Below are positions 52,200 to 64,000 of a stretch of 64,000 nt of DNA, one piece after another; position 1 is the stretch's first letter; every line of letters begins with the position of its first letter. This stretch comes from Salvia splendens (taxonomy: Eukaryota; Streptophyta; Magnoliopsida; Lamiales; Lamiaceae), in contig NC_056033.1 of assembly GCF_004379255.2 (NCBI RefSeq), positions 35,614,719-35,678,718 on the forward strand, written 5' to 3'. The translations under genes were made by a program, and so were the position numbers. The notes under the pieces are model-generated. The model was not told the DNA's origin, made no database searches, and saw nothing but the letters and a program-made list of their open reading frames with translations.

Positions 52200-55100
52200 C
52201 AATTCGAGCGTAGATAGCGAATAAATGCCGAGTTTGTTTCGTAATCTAGCGAAGAATTGGAGACTGAGAGGCTTTGTGAGTATGTCCGCCACTTGGTCGA
52301 TTGAAGGAACATGACGTAGGTCAAGTTGCTTAGCTAGGACCTTGTCTCGGACGAAATGCACACCCAATTCCATGTGTTTGGTGCGTGCATGAAGGACGGC
52401 AGCATGTTAATTTCAGAAAGTAGAGACATGATCCAAGTGACCTCAGATGCAGCGTGAGCAAGGCTGCGATATTCAGCTTCAGTGCTCAAGCGAAATATGA
52501 CATATTATTTCTTTGAGCACCAAGAAATAAGATTACACCTAAGAAAAGTGCAATATCCAGTGACTGACTTCATGTCTTCAAGATCCGAGGCCCAATCTGA
52601 GTCACAAAAGGCACTAACCATGTTATTCGAGCGACGAATGTGAAGACCGAAGTCAATTGTGCCAGCCAGATAGTGGAGAATGCGTTTCACAGCCTTCCAA
52701 TGAGTGTCAAGAGGAGAGGCCATGTATTGGCTCACTTTGTTGACAGAATAACTTATTTCAGGACGAGAAATTGTGATATATATTGCAGGGCGCCTACTAT
52801 GCTTCTATAGAGTTTCCCATCGGGAATGGGATTGCCATCTGGCTTGCTGAGATGAGGAGAGAAAATCATGGGAGTGGATATTCCTTTGGCATCTTGCATG
52901 CTGAGTTTGGACAAGAGCTCTTTTATATATGTTGACTAATTAAGGTGAATCCCCTGATCAGTTTTGCTCACTTCAATTCCCAAGAACGTCTGCACCTCGC
53001 CTAGATTCTTCAAAGAAAAATGAGACCTCATTTTGTCAATGACATCTTGTATGCATGAAGGAGAATTCCCAGTGATTAATATATCATCAACATAGATTAA
53101 AAGGTAGATCACTTTGCCATTTGAAGACCTGTGAAAGAATGAGGCATCTGCCTTAGATTGTGAGAAGCCAAGAGAGATCAGAACTGAGTGTACTGTGAAA
53201 AACCAAGCTCGTGAAGCTTGTTTCAAACCATAGAGTGACTTGTTTAATTTGCAAACAAGGTTGGGAGAGCCTTGTTCGAATCCCGGAGGCTGCTTCATGT
53301 AAATTTCTTGCTCAAGATCACCATGAAGAAAAGCATTATTTACATCAAGGTGTGTGACGCTCCAATTGGCAGAAGTGGCCAAGCTTAAGATAATTCTGAT
53401 GGTGTTTGGCTTGATGACGGGGCTGAATGTCTCAAAGTAATCAAAACCCGGCTGTTGGGAGAACCCTTGAGCAACCAATCGAGCCTTGTGCTAAGCTATA
53501 GTACCATCAGAAAACCTTTTAATTCTGAAAATCCATGTGCATCCAATGAGATTTTTGTCGGGTGGCAGCTCAGTCAAAGTCCATGTATGATTTTTAAGCA
53601 AAGCTAGAAATTCATATAGCATTGCTTGCTTCCAAATGGGTATGAGTAAAGCAATATATGCAGATTTTGGAAGTAGAGATGAGGGTAGGACAGTAATCAG
53701 CAGCTTGGGCTTGAAGACACCAGCCTTTGCCCTGGTAATCATTGGATGAGTGGAAGATGTGCCTTGAGCTGAGGGGGAATCACTGGAAGGTATGTGAGTG
53801 GAGGGTAGATCAGAATGGTGATCATGATGCTCAATAGGAGGATCAGGGATGAGAGTAGTTTGTGGAGGAATGAGAACAGGTTGTGGGTGATTGCTGACAG
53901 TGAGGGGGATTTGAGTGGGAGGATTATCAGGAGGTGAGTTTTGAGCTGATAGTGTATGATCGTTAGATGAATTTTGAGCTGAAGTTTGAGGTGTGGGATG
54001 ATTTTGATGTGGAAAGCTAGCAGGTGGAGTGTGGAGAAAGAGTGACTAAAGGGGAAGGAGGATAGTGAAAAATAGAGTGTTTATCAGTGATGAGAGGAGA
54101 TGAATGAGTTCTCTGAGGGAATTGCAGCTCATCAAAGACAATATCTCTTGTAACAACAACTTTTCCATTGGGCAATAATGCTTTGTAGCCTTTATGTGAG
54201 CTGCTATATCCCAAAAAAGTTGCAAAATCAGATCTGTATTGCAACTTGTGCTTATTGTAAGGTATAAGGAATGGGTAACAAAGACATCCAAAGACTTTTA
54301 GAATGTGATAATCTGGTTTCACATTAAAAAGTGTCTGATAGGATAAACAAATTGCAGTACCTTAGAGGGTATCCGGTTGATGAGAAACACAGCAGTGACA
54401 AAAGCATCGTCCCAAAAGTGTGAAGGAAGAGCTGCTTGACCGAGCATAGCAAGTCCCATTTCAATAATGTGCTTGTGCTTCCTCTCAGTGAGACCGTTCT
54501 GTTGAGGTGTGTAGGGACATGATATTTGATGATGAATACCACGCTCCTTAAGAAAACCAGTAAGTGACTGAAACTCCCCACCCCAATCTGATTGCAGAAC
54601 CTTAATTGGCCGCGATAATTATTTTTCAGTCATAGCTTTGAATTGAGGGAAAATGTACTTTAGCTCAGCCTTTGACTTCAGTAAATATAATCAAGTGAAT
54701 CTGCTGTACTCATCAATAAAAGTCACATAGTAGGAGAAACAATTTCTTGATTTGGTGGGAGAAGGACCCCAGAGGTCACTGTGAACAATAGAGAAGGGTG
54801 CAGTGCATGTGAAGGAGGATGAAGTGTAAGGAAGTTTATGTGATTTAGCAATGCAACAAGGATGACATAGAAGACTTGAATTCATTACTTGAAAAGAGAT
54901 GTTACAGTTTTGGAGTGCCTTTTTCACAACATCATAAGCACAATGGCCTAGCCTTCTGTGCCATAACTCTAAACTAGTAACAGACTTGGAAATAGAGGAA
55001 ACTGTAGCAGAACACACAATGGGTAAGCCACTAGAGTGATTATTGAAAGCAGGAAACACAACAGGCTTTGAGAGGGAGTTGAGATGCTTGGGTGGTTTGT

Positions 55101-56561
55101 GAAGGCAGAAGCGGTAGAGTCCTTGGTCAAGGGAACCCTTGAAGATGACTTGGTTGGTGGACTGTTCCTTCACAAAACAAGGCGATGGGTGAAATTTAAA
55201 AAATACTCCATTATCCTTAGCAAACTGAGATACGGAAAGAAGATTTTTAGTGATGGAAGGAACATGTAATAGATCTTTAAGAATGAGAGGTCTAGACAGA
55301 GAGGTAAACTGGGAGGAATTGAGAACAGTATGGCCAATGTGAGTAATACTAACTTTGGAGCCATTACCAAGATGATGTTGCTTACCACCATGGTATTCTA
55401 AGCTTAAGTGCAAGTTAGAGAGATCATGAGAAACGTGGTTGGTTGCCCCTGAGTCCTGGTACCATGAAGAGGCTGATTGAGAATCCAAACTGAAATCAGA
55501 TGGAAGGGTAAAAGATGGAGGGGAATAGGTGGGAGGGCCACGAATTTGAGCTAGATGGGCAGCTGGGTTGGAGTAGAAATTAGAGTGAGAAGGAGCAAAA
55601 AATTGATGATATTGTCTTGGAGGCTGGGAGTGTTGAGGTGTGGTAAAATTTTGGTCGAACCTGTACCAGCATTTCTCGGCCATGTGACCAGGCTTGTGAC
55701 AAAGTTGACAAGAGAGGCGATTAGAGTAGTAACTCCTTCCACCACGACCTCTTCTACCACCTCGGAAACTACCTCTGTCACCATCACTTCTTCCCGGATT
55801 CTGCTGACTTTGTTGAAAGGTGGATTTGTCCCTTTGATTGGAGGTATGGGCAAGATTCAGGGATGGCTGAGATCCCTCAAGGCTCCCTGCAGCGGGCATT
55901 TCAGATTCTTCTAGCCTAGATTCAAAAGCAGAGCACGAGTGTCTTCAGCAGAGTACGCATCAGTTTTTGAGGAAATTGTTACAATGACAGGATTATAATC
56001 CTGACCAAGACCAGTAAGGATATAAAGGATATGACCTTCCTCAATGATTTTGCATCCAACAACATTGAGAAAATCACAGCAAGCTTTCATTTTGTTGAGG
56101 TAGTCGAGCATGGGCATCGATTCTTTCTTCGTCGAATGCAGGTACATTCTATACTGTATAATCTTGGCTTTAGATTGGCTTGCAAAACTCTTTTCGAGCG
56201 CCTTCCAGACATCTTTAGCTGACTTGAGCCCAACGACTAGAGCCATGATACTTTCTGACAGAGATGATTTAATCCAGGCCAAGAGAAGTTGATCCTGCCG
56301 ACGCCATGCCGAGAATTTTGGATTTATAATTTCAGATCCAGATTCTGGATCTGTGATCAATCGTTGAGGTGTTTCTTCTTCACTAGTGAGAAAACCTTCA
56401 AGACCATGACCTTCCACAATAGCAAGGATCTGTTGCTGCCAGATCAGAAAATTGGAATTTGTCAGCTTGATTCCGAGATGATGGTTGTAGTTGATGGTGG
56501 GATAAGGAGATGGGGAAAAAGATGGTGGATTTGGGGTGAAGGTTGACTGATTATCTGCCAT
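52200..56561 (-). pseudogene. Copia polyprotein remnant (gag, protease, integrase, RT, RNase H)
   Basis: Gag 55911-56561 (HHLGIKLTNSNFLIWQQQIL; FASQSKAKIIQYRMYL) ends at a TAG. The same frame resumes at 55899 and runs to 54691 with a zinc knuckle (CQLCHKPGHMAEKCW), protease (WYQDSGATNHVS), GAG-pre-integrase (LELWHRRLGHCAYDVVKKAL) and the first integrase Asp (HSDLWGPSP), then stops. The third integrase residue lies near 54490 (QQNGLTER). The C-terminal part is at 54017-54322 (FGCLCYPFLIPYNKHKLQYR). RT is at 52936-53478 ([33 protein letters not shown]). RNase H is at 52505-52735 (CDSDWASDLEDMKSVTGYC) with a further broken part to about 52200 (RDKVLAKQLDLRHVPSIDQV). Many stops and shifts. The polyprotein style suggests the Ale/Retrofit group, tentatively. 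Confidence 0.85.
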
Positions 56562-56615
56562 TGCTATCTGGAGAGAAACGATAGAAAAAAATAGGTGTAG
56601 AGCCAGGTTAGGAAA

Positions 56616-56630
56616 CCTGCTCTGATACCA
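56616..56630 (-). other. Primer-binding site (tRNA-iMet) of the old copia element
   Basis: TGGTATCAGAGCAGG on the minus strand directly beside the LTR, the standard initiator-methionine tRNA complement. Confidence 0.88.
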
Positions 56631-56892
56631 TGAAAGCTTTAGAGATAAACTCCATAAATGGAAGCAGAGAAAGAGACAAATATTATCAGAAGAGATATTT
56701 CATTGCTCATTTGTTCAATAATACATTAGGAATTTATACAAGATGAAAGAAGGATCTAGAAAGTGACAGCAATACTAATCATCCATGAAGGATCACAAGA
56801 GATTCCCAATTCTGTTGGGATCTCTTCACAGAGGCTATACAACGTCGCCACGTTCCATATTTGTATTATCTTCTTTAATCCTAACTCTATCA
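56631..56892 (-). repeat. 5' LTR of the old copia element
   Basis: 262 bp, diverged from its partner by about 14 substitutions. Confidence 0.92.
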
Positions 56893-56897
56893 ATTAG

Positions 56898-57969
56898 CTT
56901 ATTGCTTGTGGACTCACCTGAGCTTTTTTTCGTAGAGTGCCATTCATGCAATTAGACCGACCTGGTAAATCTTTCATTCTATTCTATTTTACTTTTTGTG
57001 GAAAATTACTTGAATTTTGGTCTAAATTGTTGGAATTTAAGGCTTGATCTTTGGAAGTTAGGCTGCAAAGCTTTTTGGCCTTTCGATTACCCATAATTTT
57101 GCATCGAGTATTGCTGTTACTTGTTGACATGACATAGTACAAAACATTCAAAGAATTTAGACATTTAGTTATTGATGAAATGTTGTTTTTCATACAATTT
57201 GGAAAATACTACTATATGTCAAACGATATGATAAATATAATAAAAGGCAAATGTGAGTTGCAACAAAATAGTAAATTTATAAACTATCTATTTGGAAATT
57301 ATTCTGACATTGAATGGCACGTTTCCTTCGCTTTATGTGTAAGCTATTAAGATGAAAAATAAAACTGTAGCCGGCCTATATATATCACTATTTTATAGCG
57401 ATTTAGTAGGAGTAATATTTATGGGCCACACACATACGCATGTTTTGGGCCACAAATTATTTCGTTCATGGTTCATTGTGCTTTATCTTTCTATGACAAT
57501 ACACGAGTATTAGTGATTTGACAGTGATTACTAGTATAATTATATTTCAATTAAGAAAGTATTGCATGTGGATGTGGTACATCGGTACAACGTGCATATC
57601 TGGAAAAAGTAATCCCCGAACAAAATTCATATCAATCACCATTAATTATTGGGTTGGCCGTAATAGCTAAGTAACCAATAATAGGAATGAGAACCTATTG
57701 ATATATTTTTATTCAAGTAAAATATTCTGATAAAAATAGTTACCATCATTTTCTTATGTGATTATTGATATAATATAGTAGTAGTTCTGACTTCTGATAG
57801 CCGATCTCTTCAAAGAAAACGCATTTTCAAAAAGAATTCCCCTTACTTATTACTTTACCACTAATTTCTTTAAAAACAATTTAGAATTATTACACTCCTA
57901 TACTCTCTATAGTAATCAATTTTCTTTTGGAACTTATGAATCGAATTATTGCTTCGGAGATACTCTCCT
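56898..57969. other. AT-rich intergenic DNA
   Basis: No gene, RNA gene or clear repeat was recognised. Confidence 0.5.
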
Positions 57970-57978
57970 TTTGTTTTA

Positions 57979-58537
57979 GAGTGAACTACAAAAATGGTCT
58001 TTGGACTATGAGTTTATCTCGCCCATAGTCCCTGGACTTTAAAAATATCGTCAGACATCCCTGGATTAAGGATTTATCTCGAAATTGGTCATTTTGCCAT
58101 TTTTTTTATACGAAAAATACCATTTTGAGGGTTTGAACAGTTTGATCTTTTACACTTTTAACATTTTAAATCCGATATTATTTCAGTGATGTATTAAATC
58201 TGATATTAAATCTAAAATTAAAATTTAATTTTATAAAATTAAATTTAATACTAAAATAAAGAAACAAAGTGAAGGATGACAAAAGGGAAGAAGAATGGTA
58301 ATTTTGAAATAATATCAAATTTAGTATATCACTGAAATAATATTAAATTTAAAATGTTAAAAGTGTAAAAAGATCAAATTGCCCAAACCCTCAAAATGGC
58401 ATTTTCGTATAAAAAATAGCAAAAGGACCAATTTCGAGATAAACTCTTAGTCCAAGAATGTCAGACGATATTTTTAAAGTCCAAGGACTATGGACGAAAT
58501 AAACCCATAATTCAGGGACCATTTTTATAGTTCAATC
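57979..58537. mobile_element. MULE-type MITE with long TIRs (559 bp)
   Basis: Perfect 9-bp duplication TTTGTTTTA (57970-57978, 58538-58546). The ends are GAGTGAACTACAAAAATGGT and, from the other side, GATTGAACTATAAAAATGGT, and the inverted similarity runs more than 150 bp (GAAATTGGTCATTTTGCC against GGACCAATTTCGAGATAAAC). A 9-bp TSD with long TIRs fits Mutator-like elements. The inner part is AT-rich with a second inverted pair (AATTTTAATTTAG region). Confidence 0.82.
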
Positions 58538-58546
58538 TTTGTTTTA

Positions 58547-60158
58547 TATTCAGATACATAGAATATATGGATGAATTTATATCCATATCAAATCAAGAGA
58601 ATCAGTCACTGAGCCTTTTGAAATCTGATTTCATTATTTTAAAATCTATTTTTCTTCTTGTGTATCCAAATTATGCACACTATATATTATTTTGTAAGAA
58701 ATAAGAAAATAGTAATAGTATAATTCTGCATATTCATCACATTTATGTTTGAGATTTTATTTTTGAGACTATCATACGATGAAATTTGTCGCATTAAATA
58801 CTCTTTGTGAACTGGACATTTTATTAGTAGTGTGTTAACATATTAACGGACAGATCTATTTAGTTGCATCCACGAATAATCTTAAACAAAGAAATAGATT
58901 TGTCTAAATGCGACGTGAATGTATTATCCTTAATTTCTTATCAAATAGGAGTAGTATATGCTGTTTAATTATAGATCATTTTTTCAAGTAATCAATCCCT
59001 AAGAAGCATTTAAATTTAGAAAAAAAATCAAGACCGGTGAATATAATTTTTGAAGAGCTCAAGGACTGATATGTAATTTGATTCCCTTTCATATTTGCTG
59101 TAAAACGGTTACTCACTCTTCTCCATCTCTGTGATAAGACATTAACACACAACAGATCCTTGCACACTTGAATTTCTCTTCCTCCAAGGTACATTCGTCT
59201 CATCCTCTTTGTGATTAATTCGTTTGGTATTGATTTTGATTTCTTATCGTTTTTTTTTTGTATTTCTTCGGTATCACTATGCGTGTTCGTTCGAGCATTG
59301 CACTTATAGGATTTGTGCGTTTTATTTTTGGGATCTGTTATGGTACATGTGATCGGATATGTATTGGAATGAATGTTGGTGAATTTATCGTAAATATGTT
59401 GTTTGAAGTTCCATATTTCACAAATTTGTGGTTTAACTCGTTTTTTAAAGAATTTTAGGTCAGATTCTGTTGTTGTTGAGCTGATTTACGAGTCATCCAC
59501 TTTAGATTTTTCAGTGTAGTTGAAATGTTGAATTATTGTGGGTTTTGTTTCTGCGAATTTTTTTTAAGTATTGCTGATTTTGGAGTTATCCACTTCAGAT
59601 GTTTCAGTATTGTTTCCTGGATTTAGTTTCTGTGAATTTAATCTCTTATTTTATCCTCTCTTACTTTATCATCTCATTTACTTGTCTACTTTATCCTCTC
59701 TTATTTTAAATCATTAAACAACACTTTCTTAAATCTCGTTCCGAAAAGAAACGCCTCGATTAACTTGGGACGGGGGAGTAGTAGTTTTGGAATATTGAAT
59801 TACATAATGATAGGTTGCTAAAGTAATAAAAAGAATGGTGTGCTAATGGTGTTTGTTATAAACTGCGATGCATGGGGAGTTGTTAGTATGGCTAAATAGT
59901 TTTAATTGGACTTGTTCAATGGATTCTGTCGATATAAGATTTGAAAACTTATCCTCTTTCCAACCTTTCAATTCATAGTTGAGGAATAGCTGAAGAAGCC
60001 TTTTTCTGAATCTGGAGTCGTTATAATTTCGTTTCTTTACATGCTTTAATTGTGTCTCCTTTTCTGTTGTGGATAGTAGAATGTCTATGTCAATGTTATG
60101 AGACATTTGGTGGCATAGTGTTTTGTAGGTTTTTCTTGTCAACTGGTGTTGGGAGAAT
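58547..60158 (+). other. Upstream region and likely 5' UTR intron of the endosulfine gene
   Basis: A donor-like CTCCAAG/GTACATTC at about 59187 and an acceptor-like TTTTGTAG at about 60128 suggest a 5' UTR intron. Between them lies one end of a Stowaway-like repeat (ACTTGGGACGGGGGAGTA, about 59764-59781). No other gene was seen; the ORFs here lack coding features. Confidence 0.4.
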
Positions 60159-61027
60159 ATGTCAGGTGCTGAGGAAAGCAAAGAGCAAACAGAAGTTGTT
60201 ATGGAGGATGGTGAGAAGGCCATTCCATCACCAAAGCAGGAAGTTGTGTTCAGATAGTTTTCTACATTACATTAGTTTTTAATGTATATTATTGTATATT
60301 TTCAAACAAATATTGCTTTACCCTTGCAGGAGGAATCTGTGAAGAATAAATATGGTGGGTTAATGCCAAAGAAGCAACCATTGATTTCTAAGGTACTATC
60401 AAGCTTCTTCATGTCATATGTAGAGTTTGAGAATGCTCTTTGATAGGAATTCTTTCAAATATCAGGATCATGAACGTGCCTACTTTGACTCTGCTGATTG
60501 GGCTTTGGGAAAGGTACTCACTTTCGTATTTGCATCCTTTCTGCCCAACACTAACTTCAACGTTTTTATTTCCACAGCAAAGTGGACAGAAGCCTAAAGG
60601 ACCGCTGGAGGCTCTCCGGCCCAAGCTACAGGTAGTTAAAAGAGGAAGTAATATACTAGAATTAAGGATATTGTTCGATTCAAAATATATACCAAGAGTC
60701 ATATTTTGCATATCATCTTTCATTTCTCTGATTCACATTTTTTTCTTTCTTTGTTTGGGTTGTTTCAGCCAACTCATCAGCAAACAGGCTACCGCAAATC
60801 TCCTTGTGCACCATCAGAAGGTGAAGGTATGCATATCCTGTCAAGATTTACTGAGATGCATAGTTTCTTAAGTTAGTTCCACTATTTGGTTTTTGGATAA
60901 CAAAAGCTCGACAAAATGGGGTCTTATCTCCCACTGCACTCACAAAAACAGTAATTAACACCATCATTTTATTTTTCTCGTAGATGGAAGCACTGCCCAA
61001 GGGGAAGATGCAACTCACAATGAATAA
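60159..61027 (+). CDS. Endosulfine / ARPP19-like protein (ENSA), 6 exons
   Basis: Exons 60159-60242, 60330-60392, 60466-60513, 60578-60631, 60769-60826 and 60984-61027, all GT-AG with matching phases, encode 116 residues. The conserved core reads NKYGGLMPKKQPLISKDHER, AYFDSADWALGKQSGQKPKG and PLEALRPKLQPTHQQ. In animals and yeast the FDSGDY serine is phosphorylated by Greatwall kinase and the protein then inhibits PP2A-B55; here the site is FDSADW with Ser58. Plant proteins of this family (for example the product of At1g69510) keep this motif. The N-terminal 28 residues are acidic and the C-terminus is polar and probably disordered. The gene looks intact. What it does in plants is poorly known. 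Confidence 0.9.
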
Positions 61028-62110
61028 GAAGCGAAGCTCTTATCGATCCTGGGAAAATTGTCCGACATTGTCTGCATCGTTGATATTGAAGTTTCACCTT
61101 AATAAAAGGCGTGCAAAGAGGATGTTTTAGTCCCTTAGATAAGGGAATATGCAGCCGTTGAGAGGTCTTCCAGAGCTTATTCCAATTGTAGATAAGTTTG
61201 AGCTTTCACGTTATTTCCGGACTATAAATTTGGAATTTAATCTGACTCTTTTATCGTGACAGTAGTTTGGTCTGAATCGCAGCCCATGCTCACATGTAAC
61301 TGTCACTAGTTTTGTTTTAGTATTAGATAATCTTTGCTCTAAAATCTAAATTTGTGCGTTTTGTACATCGAACTCTAAAATTTTAGGAAGTGTTTAAAAC
61401 CGCATCCAGTCTGAACCCACACGTGTAGTTATACAATACAGTGATACACTACAGGGTGTCTAATTATCAATTGGATCCATCAATCCACTATACTAATGGG
61501 ATTTGAGTTGATTGGGTTTTAATTTATTGAAATTATAAAGTTCCAAATCATAATCTTAATCGTTTGGATTTTGTATTAGTCCAGCTACTAATCGGGATAA
61601 AAAAACTAAGAATATTAATCTATGCATTTTTTTATTCTTAAGAATTTTATATTTAAAATATATAAATATAGCATATTAAAACTCATTTTTATATAAAAAC
61701 TAAAACTACACTAGAGCCCCAACAGATTAAGATGATGAACCACCTAAATTGCACCATATTGCATATTTATATGATTCAATATATAGAAAATAAGGTCATC
61801 TACAACTATTTACACCAAACTTAAACTTGTTTTCGAGAATAAAATAATTAGAGAAATTGAAATAAACCAAAAAAATATGAATTTTAAAGTTTAGTACTGT
61901 AAGTAATACGGAGTATGATATAGATATCATAGTTTAGTAATCTTTATGAAATCAACCAAACTACATCTACAAATTTCATGAAAATATGTGAGGAAAATGT
62001 ATTTATCCCAAAAGTTAAGGCACCTAACGACAAATACTAATATCTGCAGAGAAGAGTCATCGGGAAAGTTGAAATTTCATCTCGATTTCCAAAGAAGCAG
62101 CAGTTGACAC
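61028..62110. other. Endosulfine 3' UTR and intergenic DNA
   Basis: The first few hundred bases are likely 3' UTR; the rest is AT-rich without a gene. Confidence 0.5.
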
Positions 62111-62130
62111 TTGATGGTGCCAATCTGCTG

Positions 62131-64000
62131 CAGCAATGGCTACCCGTAGGCCGTAACAGCTTCGCTCACCAATCTCAACCGTTGCCGCTAGTAGTGGCGC
62201 TCAACTGCATCTAAGACACATCCGTCGAGCACGTGCCGCCGTCCTCATCCACTCCCTCGCCTTCCTCCCCTGGCAGTTGATCCTCTGCCTCGGCCTCGAT
62301 CGGCTGGTCCACGTCGACGTCAGCCGGTCGGACACTGTTATGGCGCTCGTTTTGGGGCTACTGCGGCGCACGTCGAGGAATGCGGCGCTGCCGGGGAATG
62401 GTGTTGGGAATTGTGGGGAGGTCTGCTTCGGCGACGTCGATGGCTAGTAAGAGCTTGGCGTTTCTAAGATGAGCGTGCTCTATTTTGACGTGCTAGAGAT
62501 ATGGTTAAGTAGTCTTGTTGATTTCACAATTATATTTTTCTATTTATATCTTCTTAGTTCATGTTCCACTAGTGATTATTATCCAGTTTGATCCACTTAA
62601 GGCAATGCTATACATTATTTATTTATTCTCCAAAAATAAATTGTACAATACTGAAATATGTTGTTTTGTGTCTGCCAATGATTTCAGTGTTTAACTTTAA
62701 TAATGACATTCGTGTTTTTTGCTACTTTCATGAATTAAGTTTGGTGGAACTGGAGCTAATATTGAATATTAAGAAAAAAATAAGTATAGTTATCCATAGG
62801 CTTTGATTTTGGTGTAACCTGTGATTATATCTGGTTTGGTGCAATTGTTGAGAAAAGTGAGGTTGAGATTATTGGTAATTGGGTTATACTATACTATTTG
62901 CACATTTTTTTATTTTTTTTTTGTAACCTGCTTGTAATTGAGGTTCTGGTTATCAGATTTCATGTGAGAAATTAAATTAATTGGATTTCGGGTAGCAATT
63001 TCTTATAGTTCTTCTTACATCTGTGTGTAGGGAAGTGTCTACGTTAGCATTCCCACCTGCTTCTAGAAGAATGGATACACTGAATGACTTGCTTGCTGCA
63101 AGTGATGTTATATCACTGCACTGTGCTTTGACTGAGGAAACGATTCAAATTATGAACGCAGATTGTCTACAACACATAAAGCCTGGTAATTAAGTGTTAC
63201 AAATATTGATTGATTTTTTATGCTTTGTTTGTTTGATCTGTCTTGTTCTGAGGATTCTACTGATGCACAGAGTCATTTCTTGTGAATACTGGTAGTAGCC
63301 AACTGCTGGATGATTGTTCTATAAAGCAATTTTTGCTTGATGTCACACTTGCAGGCTGTGCTATAACAATGGATGGAAGCATGGGTACGAGTAATAATAG
63401 TTTGAGTATGAATGTGATATACAGAGTTAGTTAAGAGGATGACTTACTTCTTTTATGAAGAACTGTCCTGAAAATGCAAACTATTTGCTTGAGTTTTTGC
63501 TATGCAACCTACTTAATGAAACGAGTCTTGTCTTCCCTTTTCAAGAAATTAAGCAATATAGTTTAGTTTGTTTAGTTGCTTTTTACTGAGTTAAGCTCTA
63601 AAACTATGTATTATTCGTGCAAAATGTTCATTTGTTATAGACTAAAACAAATGCATTTATTTTGGAGTTAACTAGTATGGGAGATTATGTATTATTATAT
63701 GAACTGACTTAGGCGATTATTATTTGATCATAACAGTGCGAAAGCAACGCGTACCAACCATAGTTTTGCTTTCAATTCAATAGAAATCACACTATGACAT
63801 ATTTGAGGTTAGAGAGAGGCCCAATGTTCTGATACTGCCCCAGAGTGCGGATTATAGTGAAGAAGTGTGGATGGGAATAAGGGAAAAAGGCAATTTTCAT
63901 GCTGCAGCAGTTCTTTGTTGATAATGTCGTTCCTAAACATGATGTATCTGACCAGGAAGAAGATGAGGAAAATGGGATGGGTTATGAAAGATGTCTCTCA
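62131..64000 (+). pseudogene. AN: ANGUSTIFOLIA (plant CtBP-like) pseudogene, runs off the window
   Basis: Exon 1 remnants (about 62131-62515) read VVALNCI, stop, DTS, then in other frames AAVLIHSLAFLP, WQLILCLGLDRLVHVDVSRS, DTVMALVLGLLRRTS, MRRCRGMVLGIVGRSASA and KMSVLYFDVLEIW. These are in the order of ANGUSTIFOLIA but with several internal deletions, stops and frame changes. After an intron-like gap, 63035-63185 gives PPASRRMDTLNDLLAASDVI, SLHCALTEETIQIMNADCLQ and HIKPG, ending at a GGT donor. A next block (about 63270-63400) has SFLVNTGSSQLLDDCSIKQF and LLDVTLAGCA, then loses sequence. About 63810-63990 gives RPNVLILPQSADYSEEVWMG and later a shifted tail (DNVVPKHDVSDQEEDEENGM). Introns are retained, so it came from DNA duplication, not retroposition. 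Intact AN controls cell shape, microtubules and trafficking. Confidence 0.82.

Larger units (their letters stand above)
51942..56892 (-). mobile_element. Old Ty1/copia LTR retrotransposon, 4,951 bp, decayed
   Basis: LTRs 51942-52191 (250 bp) and 56631-56892 (262 bp) start TGAAAG and end CTATCA. They are flanked by a perfect 5-bp duplication ATTAG (51937-51941, 56893-56897). I count about 14 substitutions plus two indels (1 and about 12 bp) between them, so the insertion is clearly older than the other two retrotransposons. The PBS on the minus strand next to the 5' LTR is TGGTATCAGAGCAGG, the initiator-methionine tRNA site. A purine tract GCGGGGGCG abuts the 3' LTR. Confidence 0.93.

Noticed and set aside
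53270..53285. GTTCGAATCCC as a tRNA T-loop
   Set aside because: Lies in the RT coding remnant and no acceptor or anticodon arm can be built around it.
59843..60282. ORFs around the first endosulfine exon
   Set aside because: Out of frame with the spliced gene; intron or UTR sequence read by chance.

Overview
The window is nuclear DNA of a flowering plant, most likely a eudicot. Genes have short GT-AG introns in AT-rich DNA, the families are plant-specific (WRKY, VQ, HIPP, LEA_2), and the space between genes is filled with LTR retrotransposons, PIF/Harbinger, hAT, MULE and Stowaway elements. I cannot name the species. Coordinates, exon joins and target-site duplications (TSDs) were worked out by eye; no database was searched.

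Layout. 0.4-1.7 kb: a MULE-like element carrying a piece of a VQ-motif gene. 2.6-3.2 kb: a broken LEA_2 gene. 3.5-4.2 kb: a PIF/Harbinger MITE. 5.2-5.75 kb: an intact two-exon LEA14-like gene, with a 10,968-bp Tat-type Ty3/gypsy element (5859-16826) inserted 112 bp upstream of its ATG. 18.0-22.9 kb: a young Ty1/copia element. 23.8-27.4 kb: an RHF2A-like RING E3 ligase gene whose RING exon is split by an 814-bp hAT-like element. 31.4-33.4 kb: mitochondrial-type ketopantoate hydroxymethyltransferase (PanB). 35.8-36.8 kb: a group IIe WRKY factor. 49.9-51.4 kb: a HIPP-type HMA-domain protein. 51.9-56.9 kb: an older, decayed copia element. 58.0-58.5 kb: a MULE MITE. 60.2-61.0 kb: an endosulfine (ENSA/ARPP19) gene. 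62.1 kb to the end: a decayed ANGUSTIFOLIA (CtBP-like) gene. Six PIF/Harbinger elements lie between 27.7 and 44.0 kb, and four carry ORF1 (Myb/SANT-like) remnants but no DDE transposase.

The host genes do not form a pathway. The main story is how mobile elements have reshaped them. The Tat element separates the LEA14-like core promoter from two CACGTG (ABRE/G-box) motifs and places its own 3' LTR promoter in the same direction just upstream. The hAT element in the RHF2A-like gene ends in an AG that, joined to a consensus donor in exon 1, would remove the whole transposon and keep the RING frame open. The Tat element joins gag-protease to pol through one UAG followed by CAA UCA, which fits the tobamovirus-type readthrough context. 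It also carries a three-exon antisense gene whose splice phases all fit.
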